From: RGIG4608 sp964413365
GTDB taxonomy: Bacteria > Bacillota > Clostridia > Oscillospirales > CAG-272
Length of the DNA stretch: 16,804 bases
Direction: 5' to 3'
NCBI GenBank assembly: GCA_964413365.1
Contig: CAYPRM010000028.1
Coordinates: 1-16,804, forward strand
Part shown: one piece after another, positions 6,624-13,372 of the stretch
Position numbering within the stretch: position 1 is the stretch's first letter
Layout of the letters: each line of letters begins with the position of its first letter
Program-made: the position numbers and the translations under genes
Notes under the pieces: generated by a model
Told to the model about the DNA's origin: nothing
The model's database searches: none
Seen by the model: the letters and a program-made list of their open reading frames with translations, nothing else

Positions 6624-8159
6624 TTAGTCTTCAAAATAGTCCTCTATTACCATCCCATCTTCGCTGTAAATAAATTTGTACATGAGGTTTTTCTTTTCTT
6701 GAGGCAATGATAATGTAATGAACACGGTATCTCCTTCTTTTAGCTTTTTATCGGCAAAGCTTTCAACATCCCATATCATTGCTGCGGTACGGGTAGAACT
6801 CGGCATAATCGATTCTTCGTCAAAGTAGTAACCCGACAAATGGTACTTACGCGCAATTTGACGACCATTCGATTCAATATAGAACTCCTTCAATTTGACC
6901 TTTATAAGCTCATCACTTATATTCTTCAAATTAGCGTATAAAATAAATCCAGAAGACAACCTTTCAAAACTGCTATACTCGGGCTCCATCAATGTAATCT
7001 TTATGCGGTCAATGCCTTTTATACGTTCTCGCTTTGCGGTGCATTTCGGACAATAATGATGGCTGACTACGCTTATTTCATCTGGATAATCACACCCGCA
7101 TTTTTCACACTCGAAGACCAAATCTCCTCTTAAAAGCAGGTCATGAGCCATTAGCGCTGATTCGATTGTTGCAATTCCTTTTACACCAAACTGCTTCATA
7201 TCCATCAGTTGCTTGCGTGTAAGGGCTATAAGTTCTTTAACAGTATTTACATTCTGTTTACGCAACAAAGTAATTAAACGTCCGGGGATGTCCAACTCGG
7301 AGATGTCTTCCAAGTTGCATTTTTTTAAGTTGCGATTATATTCTCTTTGAGAGCAATAGTCTACCCATTCTCGTTCTTTTTCACGTAAGTATGCATCTAG
7401 ACTTTCATAGTAACCTGGGTCGTAATCATCCAGATACAAATGCTTCTCACTCATTGCTAATACAAGACGGTTGAACACAACATAATCTAAACCCACATCT
7501 GCAAACAAGTTTGCTGCACACGAGGCACACAACTGGTCTATATAAACCATACCGCTGTCTCGCAAATGTTTCCAAACTATATGGGGTATTTTTATCACAG
7601 AACGGATTTCTTTCGCGGGGTCTGGGAACCCTGTGTATCCGGTGTACGGTGTATTAAAAAATCTTTCGTAAATTGGAAGGGCGATACTCAAATCTTCAGC
7701 CTCATAGAGAACAAGATAAATATCGTAGTCTTCCCTTGACAGTTCAACCGACAATCTTTGAATAGCGACTTTAATCGCCTCGTCCATTTCATACCCATGC
7801 CCACCGCTTGAAATCACCGGAAAAGCAATAGATTTGTGTCCGTGGCTTTTAGCTAAAGCTAATGCATTTTTATAACACGACGCCAAGAGATGATTGGCAT
7901 CAGTCATATTTACATATGGCCCCGCCGCATGAATTACCTCCTTGCAGGGTAATTTGTAAGCTTTGGTGCAAACGCATTTTCCTGTTTTACAAGGTCCTAG
8001 CACCCGGTGCGCAATGCAATCACTTTCCAATTCCGCCCCCGCAACCTCAATCATTTTTTGCGCCACCATCCCAGTCATGTCTAATTCTTCATTTGTACAA
8101 TTAACAATGACATCGGTTTTTATTTCTGTTATGTCTCCAATGACTAACATCAATGGCAT
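6624..8159 (-). CDS. Macrodomain, alpha-CTD-like, zinc ribbon and beta-domain fusion
   Basis: The product is 511 residues. Residues 1-168 are a macrodomain (DVIVNCTNEEL, KAYKLPCKEVIHAAGP, AFPVISSGGHGYE). Residues 170-280 are unassigned, with a paired-cysteine CASC and an acidic-aromatic helix. Residues 283-343 resemble an alpha-CTD/helix-hairpin-helix module (LDIPGRLITLLRKQNVNTV, KQFGVKGIATIESAL), although the GKKS DNA-contact loop is changed. Residues 351-373 are a zinc ribbon, CxxC at 351-354 and 370-373. Residues 395-500 look like a beta-sandwich (FILYANLKNISD, GDTVFITLSLP). ATG 8159 follows GAGGTGAAG and sits 12 nt after the helicase stop. The architecture implies an ADP-ribose-recognising protein with two nucleic-acid or protein-binding modules. 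I know of no named family with this order. Confidence 0.85.
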   Translation of the reverse strand: MPLMLVIGDITEIKTDVIVNCTNEELDMTGMVAQKMIEVAGAELESDCIAHRVLGPCKTGKCVCTKAYKLPCKEVIHAAGPYVNMTDANHLLASCYKNALALAKSHGHKSIAFPVISSGGHGYEMDEAIKVAIQRLSVELSREDYDIYLVLYEAEDLSIALPIYERFFNTPYTGYTGFPDPAKEIRSVIKIPHIVWKHLRDSGMVYIDQLCASCAANLFADVGLDYVVFNRLVLAMSEKHLYLDDYDPGYYESLDAYLREKEREWVDYCSQREYNRNLKKCNLEDISELDIPGRLITLLRKQNVNTVKELIALTRKQLMDMKQFGVKGIATIESALMAHDLLLRGDLVFECEKCGCDYPDEISVVSHHYCPKCTAKRERIKGIDRIKITLMEPEYSSFERLSSGFILYANLKNISDELIKVKLKEFYIESNGRQIARKYHLSGYYFDEESIMPSSTRTAAMIWDVESFADKKLKEGDTVFITLSLPQEKKNLMYKFIYSEDGMVIEDYFED

Positions 8160-8171
8160 ATCTTCACCTCA

Positions 8172-10595
8172 TTATTTGTTCGATTTTGTCCACCAAGCAG
8201 GTTTATACGATATGGCTCGTCCAGTGCCATATGCACCATAAGCACTAAATATTCTTATTGCTTCATTGACTATCGGCTCTAGTGCTGTTTTTTCTCCGAT
8301 GATCCACAAGCAGCCGTTGCTACCTCTTAAGTCGACGGTTTGGAATCCTTTGCTTTCAAAGAATTCTTTTAAAGTGGTTGGCTTCGGAGTACTCTTTGCC
8401 ACTGCAGACTTTTTTGCTGTGGAAGTTGTCTTCTTCGTAGGCTTTGAACTTGAAGTCCCCTCACTTAAAGTGTATTTTTCAATATTTCTCTCAAATTGCT
8501 CGTTGTTTTTTGTGATGCTTTGCGTGAGAACCGCGATATTTTTTACCGCAAAGGGGATGGATTCTATCGAAGTTTTGGTCTTCAAGAAAAACGAGCCATC
8601 TTTGCCTTTTCCAACATACGCTCTAAGATGTTCACCATCACGCCCAAAACCAATAATTGTACTTCTGTTGAAGAAAACAATATCATCGCATAATGAGCAT
8701 TGATGGGAAAACAATTCAATAAAACATGCGGTTAGCGCTTCATCATCGAAGAATTCATTGATTTCATCAATCTCTTCATCGGTAAGCTCTGTTGGCTCAC
8801 TAGGCGACAGGCTAGATTCTTGATATGTAATAGGCGGTGTTTCCCTTGGCGTTTTAGCCGTAATGGCAAGAATCTTATAGGTTAAATTAATGTTTGAAAA
8901 ATTAAATGCATCTCCGACGCGCTTACCAATAATACTCCGCTGGATAGGGTATTTTTTTAAATCAACAACAATGGTCGTTTCTTTTTTTGTCTCTTGAATA
9001 ATCGCAGAGATTGTTACATTATCCTCAACTTCATCACGAGAATATGGGGACACATATGTACTTTTTACTGGCTTGTGGACCGTTGTAACGACAGGTGTGG
9101 TGGTTTTAGTAGGTGTTGTTTTGGGTTTAGCCGGTGCAACAACATCCGACACATCATATAAGCTCCTGTCCATCTCTTTGATAAACCTAGACGGCGTTCC
9201 ATAGGTACATATCAGCAATCTGCCTCGTGCGCGAGTAATTGCTACATATGCAAGGTTCCTATACTTCACCAGTTCTTCCTCAACGAGCTCAGGGTCAGTC
9301 CCCTTTATATTGGGGATTACCCCCTCGTTAAAGTCTAGCATTATAACGTGGTCAAATTCTAGACCTTTGGCAGAATAGATTGTTGACAGTTTCACACCGG
9401 GAGAAATCGCAGAAAACTGCTCACCGGATGCAATTTTTTGGAATTTTATATTCTTGTCGGTTAACCATTCCCCATAAGTCGTGCCTTTCTTATTTGTTAA
9501 GTACAGAACGCCTATAGTGGCTGTGGGGTCAGCTTTCAGCCAGGATTGAATCTTACTTATAAAATATTTGTTTTGGTCTGCCTCGCTCGTACAAGTCTTG
9601 ATAAGTGGCTTCCAACCATTGTCTGGACCCTGTGCAGGACCGTGGTCGGGGTCGGCATTGGGGTTGTGCATTCGCAGCGATTCAGCCAAAGCATCATTCT
9701 GTGGTGAGCACCTGAATCCGGCTTTAAGTGTTTTTGTTACAGATTTCAAGCCGAGCTGCGACAATGTCCAACTCTGCTTATAGATACGCTGATTCATATC
9801 CATTGAAATCGTTACATCAACTTTACTCAATGCCGCCACTATCATCATTTTGGTGAGTGATTGGTCTTGAGCCTCGTCGATTAAAACATGGTCATACTTA
9901 AAGCGATCGGCTATTTTATCAAGATGGTGAGAAAGATATAGATGCTGTTCTTCAAATTCACAGCGGAATTTGCTCTTCAGAAAAGCTATATATTCACGGT
10001 AAATTTGAAAAGCGACTACTCTATCCGTTCCACGAATTTGCACCTTGCCACCACGTCCTGTTCGCTTAAAATTCGTATCGATGTATTTGCTTTCGTCATC
10101 TTCGGAGATGTTCATTGCCATCATCCATTTACACTCTTCAATCCAAAAATCAACGTCCACGGAATGAAAACGATGCGCGCCATACTTCGCTTTATGGTTA
10201 GCTAACGCCTGTGTCATCATCCATTTTCTGAACTTATCATCGACAGGGTTTCTCGCAAATCGTCCTGGAGTATACTTGAAAACTTCCGACAGATATGAGT
10301 CAAGTGTGGTGATGGTGTATGCGTTTGCGTGGGAAGAATCCACCAGAAATTTTTCCTGAATATACTCACGAAGATAAGTAGCCAATGTGTTATTATAGGT
10401 GAATATGATGACTTGGTTGCTTCTTCCCGGCACATAAAAGCGAGGGTCGGAAAGAAAAGCTTTGGCTCTCGCCATAAGAACGGTACTTTTACCAGACCCC
10501 GCTATACCTTGTATAACGAGGTCTTTTGCTACCGAACTCTTATATTCAGCACACTTTTGTTGCTCTGGTGTCAATTGAATGGTGCTCTGTTCCAT
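8172..10595 (-). CDS. UvrD/Rep-like SF1 helicase with GreA/B-C-like and C-terminal accessory domains
   Basis: The product is 807 residues. The start at ATG 10595 has AGGAAGGAAA just upstream; an earlier in-frame start at 10694 lies inside the preceding small gene and lacks support. Residues 1-475 carry SF1 helicase motifs: Q motif LTPEQQ, Walker A GIAGSGKST (30-38), LIDEAQD (238-244), GFRC (293-296), YSAKGLEF (407-414) and YVAITRAR (450-457). ATPase residues appear intact. After a Thr/Lys/Pro-rich linker (486-512), residues 543-580 match the C-terminal domain of GreA/GreB (PIQRSIIGKRVGDAF). Residues 580-710 are unassigned. A second basic linker (711-740) leads to a C-terminal module (LKEFFESKGF, GCLWIIG, PAWWTK) that I recall at the ends of other Firmicute helicase or nuclease proteins. 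A DNA-unwinding motor is secure; transcription-complex binding is inferred. Confidence 0.92.
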   Translation of the reverse strand: MEQSTIQLTPEQQKCAEYKSSVAKDLVIQGIAGSGKSTVLMARAKAFLSDPRFYVPGRSNQVIIFTYNNTLATYLREYIQEKFLVDSSHANAYTITTLDSYLSEVFKYTPGRFARNPVDDKFRKWMMTQALANHKAKYGAHRFHSVDVDFWIEECKWMMAMNISEDDESKYIDTNFKRTGRGGKVQIRGTDRVVAFQIYREYIAFLKSKFRCEFEEQHLYLSHHLDKIADRFKYDHVLIDEAQDQSLTKMMIVAALSKVDVTISMDMNQRIYKQSWTLSQLGLKSVTKTLKAGFRCSPQNDALAESLRMHNPNADPDHGPAQGPDNGWKPLIKTCTSEADQNKYFISKIQSWLKADPTATIGVLYLTNKKGTTYGEWLTDKNIKFQKIASGEQFSAISPGVKLSTIYSAKGLEFDHVIMLDFNEGVIPNIKGTDPELVEEELVKYRNLAYVAITRARGRLLICTYGTPSRFIKEMDRSLYDVSDVVAPAKPKTTPTKTTTPVVTTVHKPVKSTYVSPYSRDEVEDNVTISAIIQETKKETTIVVDLKKYPIQRSIIGKRVGDAFNFSNINLTYKILAITAKTPRETPPITYQESSLSPSEPTELTDEEIDEINEFFDDEALTACFIELFSHQCSLCDDIVFFNRSTIIGFGRDGEHLRAYVGKGKDGSFFLKTKTSIESIPFAVKNIAVLTQSITKNNEQFERNIEKYTLSEGTSSSKPTKKTTSTAKKSAVAKSTPKPTTLKEFFESKGFQTVDLRGSNGCLWIIGEKTALEPIVNEAIRIFSAYGAYGTGRAISYKPAWWTKSNK

Positions 10596-10617
10596 AACTT
10601 TTCCTTCCTGCTCACAA

Positions 10618-10800
10618 TTAAATGTCATCCAAATTGAAGGGATCAAATTGGGGTTCTTCTTCAGTTCGTTCCATCGGTTTAATAGGCGCATCATCTATTT
10701 TGTCGTATATGTTTCCACCTTCGACTTTTTGCGCCCATTTTTCAGATACCAATTGCCAAAAATCCGAGGATATTATTGTTAGTCTTTTATCTTTAATCAT
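10618..10800 (-). CDS. Small acidic-tailed protein between AddB-like and UvrD genes
   Basis: The product is 60 residues. ATG 10798-10800 overlaps the last 8 nt of the AddB-like gene and has GGGGGA about 5 nt upstream. The stop lies 22 nt before the helicase start, so the frame sits exactly in the operon, which supports it being real. The N-terminal half is mildly basic and amphipathic (KRLTIISSDFWQLVSEKWAQK). The C-terminal 20 residues are acidic with aromatic residues (EEEPQFDPFNLDDI). The tail has the acidic-hydrophobic character of peptide docking tails such as that of SSB, but this is only a compositional resemblance. Function unknown; it may be a small subunit or assembly factor of the neighbouring helicases. 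Confidence 0.65.
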   Translation of the reverse strand: MIKDKRLTIISSDFWQLVSEKWAQKVEGGNIYDKIDDAPIKPMERTEEEPQFDPFNLDDI

Positions 10801-13372
10801 AATAATCCCCCTGGTCTACAGCATAAATACAGTTGCGACAATACGCTTCGTGAGGGCAAAACATACAAGCTTTTTTCACATCGGTCGGCTCATATAAATT
10901 AATGCCCTGCCGTGCAAGTTGCGAACCTAATTCACTATACTTTAGCCTCGCACTCTCTCGCAAATCTTCGTCTGGATAGACAACATTAAAGCGTTCCGAC
11001 GTAAACTCATACTCGGCATATTCATCCGGTAGTGCCACCGCAGGAGAGAGCAATCCTAGATAATCAATAATCTGCTGCTTTTCTACGTTCCTCAAATTGG
11101 GAAACAATGCGAAGACTTCATCTGCTATTTTCGCTTTGCTCAATCGTTCCTCTCGCATAATATTTGTTAAAGCGGTTATCAAGCCGCCAATCGCACGACT
11201 ATGCTGAAACGTATTTGAAAACTTGGGGTGTGCGTCTAATACAAATCCGTACAAATATCGCATGGGACATACGGCGTATTCCATTTTCATATCCTTCATG
11301 TCTTGTTCTGGATTGTAATATGTCGGCTCGCTATTTTCTATTGTCTCCGAGGCTATGGGCTCCTGGCTCACTGCCTCTCGGCTTAATTTTTCAAGCAGTA
11401 GCGATTTAATTTGAACCCCCTCACTAGCTAGCAAACTAATGTAAGGGGAAGGAGGATTCCTTTTTTGATTAATTTGCTCAATCCAAGAAAACTCCAAATC
11501 CGAATTGTTACAAGCACTAAAGAAGTAATATCTGTTATAAACGGCTGCTAATTCATGATTTTCAACTATCAGTCCGAGCAACGGATTTTGAGTGCGTTGC
11601 AAACACAACTCCACAGTTCGCTTATTTAGGGGCCAAGTATACGATTTAACGGTGCCTGGCATATTTGCCATATCACACATACAGATATGTATTTTACTTC
11701 CGTGTTTAATCGGTGCCGCATCTATCTGTGACAGCGGGTATACCATGCCAATTTGCTCAGATGGAGTCTCTTCATCATCTTGTCTGTTTAAATAAATCCG
11801 CATAGCAGTTACAATATCGTCAACATAGCAATCAATCTTTTTTCTTTTCAACGAAGAAACCGCACCCATCAAATCGGTAACGACAACAATTTCCTCATCG
11901 GTTTTACCCGACAAATCTATTTCCATTGATAACATCTTTTCCAGTTTAGACATATGAGACGCAATGCTTGTATCCTTTGTCTCATAAAACAGCTCTTTTG
12001 CCATCGATATTTGCTTGGCTATAATATCGAGAATATCGAACAGTCTACTGGGCTCAATAGAAAACATCCCAAATTTCAGAAGCGGATTTCCTGCTGTTTC
12101 TGCCACACGCACGTTTTCTATTTCAGCAACATTATCATAAAAAGGTTGTAACGCATTTTCGTACACCAAGCGCAAATGGTCAATTCGGCTCTCCCAATCC
12201 AAATAGGAATGACAATCCTCAAAATACGGAAGGATTAAGTCCAAATCGCGCAAGTATTCAATGCTCGATACGCCACCAGTTGATATCCAACCAGACGCAA
12301 AGCACTCTTTAAGCAATTCGGGCGAGAGAATAATTGTTGCGGCTTCTTCATCCCACATAGAATGCAGTGAAACCAAAAACTGTCCTACGGGGTACGAAAG
12401 CAATCGGCGTTCTCCAAATCTTTCAAGATAAATTTCTTTAAGAATCTGATTTGCCTGTGTGGCATTGGATGAGTATATTTCTCCGTTTTCCTTGACTTGC
12501 TTCATGGCTTGAGCAAATTCAATAACATTTCTATAACTCATCACCTGGATGTTAGCGCTCACTTTGGAAGACATACGCCCTTCCAAAAGTTCTCCTCCAA
12601 TGTTGTATATAGGAGAACCACTCATTACCCACGAGTCCTTTCCAGGATAGCCACGATACTCGACATATGCTTTGTCCCAAGGCTCCATTGCCACAGGATA
12701 ATTATTGTGGTACGGAAACAGGAAAATCAATGTATAGCCCGCCTTTTCCAACGCGGCAAAAATACGCTCCTGTAAACTGGAAATATAGTAGAATCCGTGT
12801 ATAACTATTTTATTACCAGCAAAGTTCCCAAACAGTTTGTCAAGTAGCCGTTTAATTCTTCCTTTTTCCGAGAGTCGCTCAATAGCATAGTGCATTTCAT
12901 ATATAGAGCGATTTTCCTCATAAAGATACTCCCATGCATCACACATAGTAAGAACATCACGATTGGTATCGGCAGCGTTGCGCACATCCTCGCAAGAAAC
13001 GCATGCCTCTTCCATACCATTGATAGCTTTCACTAGCAAACCGCAATTTCGTTTGAATCCGCGATAATACTTTTGGGTAGCTTCATCAGCACTATTGCTA
13101 ATACGCTCTCGGAAAAACTCAGCGAGAGTCACAGTTTGAGCAAAAATTTCAGTAGTGGTATTCCACTCCGGGCAAATCTCGTCAAACACCTCACCGAAAT
13201 CTCTGGCATGCGAGTAAAACAAGCGTTTACCAGAATGAGTCTTAGGATACCAATTTATACCTTTTCTCAAGTCAGTGGTAACGGTAATTTGCGGAAGAGC
13301 CTTAATCTCCGAATAAAAGGGACTTTCACTGATGCGTTCCAAATCGGTATAGGTATATATCATTCTACTCAT
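10793..13372 (-). CDS. AddB-like Fe-S protein lacking visible helicase and nuclease motifs
   Basis: The product is 859 residues, shorter than AddB (about 1150). The start ATG 13372 overlaps the AddA-like stop by 8 nt and has AGGTG about 6 nt upstream. AddB relatives are the second subunit of helicase-nucleases that process double-strand breaks. Features shared with AddB are its position after AddA, a middle region ending GGVSSIEYLRDLDL and IHICMCDMANMPG, and a C-terminal cysteine set: C702 (VCPMRYLYGF), then C836, C839 and C845 (CMFCPHEAYC), the spacing of an AddB/Cas4 4Fe-4S cluster. No Walker A is present at the N terminus. Between QHSRAIGG (723-730) and C836 I find no D...ExK/DYKT nuclease core. 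It is probably a scaffold or DNA-end-binding subunit with a structural Fe-S cluster. Confidence 0.8.
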   Translation of the reverse strand: MSRMIYTYTDLERISESPFYSEIKALPQITVTTDLRKGINWYPKTHSGKRLFYSHARDFGEVFDEICPEWNTTTEIFAQTVTLAEFFRERISNSADEATQKYYRGFKRNCGLLVKAINGMEEACVSCEDVRNAADTNRDVLTMCDAWEYLYEENRSIYEMHYAIERLSEKGRIKRLLDKLFGNFAGNKIVIHGFYYISSLQERIFAALEKAGYTLIFLFPYHNNYPVAMEPWDKAYVEYRGYPGKDSWVMSGSPIYNIGGELLEGRMSSKVSANIQVMSYRNVIEFAQAMKQVKENGEIYSSNATQANQILKEIYLERFGERRLLSYPVGQFLVSLHSMWDEEAATIILSPELLKECFASGWISTGGVSSIEYLRDLDLILPYFEDCHSYLDWESRIDHLRLVYENALQPFYDNVAEIENVRVAETAGNPLLKFGMFSIEPSRLFDILDIIAKQISMAKELFYETKDTSIASHMSKLEKMLSMEIDLSGKTDEEIVVVTDLMGAVSSLKRKKIDCYVDDIVTAMRIYLNRQDDEETPSEQIGMVYPLSQIDAAPIKHGSKIHICMCDMANMPGTVKSYTWPLNKRTVELCLQRTQNPLLGLIVENHELAAVYNRYYFFSACNNSDLEFSWIEQINQKRNPPSPYISLLASEGVQIKSLLLEKLSREAVSQEPIASETIENSEPTYYNPEQDMKDMKMEYAVCPMRYLYGFVLDAHPKFSNTFQHSRAIGGLITALTNIMREERLSKAKIADEVFALFPNLRNVEKQQIIDYLGLLSPAVALPDEYAEYEFTSERFNVVYPDEDLRESARLKYSELGSQLARQGINLYEPTDVKKACMFCPHEAYCRNCIYAVDQGDYYD

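Noticed and set aside
10596..10694. Longer start for the UvrD-like helicase at 10694
   Set aside because: The extra 33 residues overlap the 60-residue gene in another frame, and ATG 10595 has the better ribosome site directly before the Q motif.
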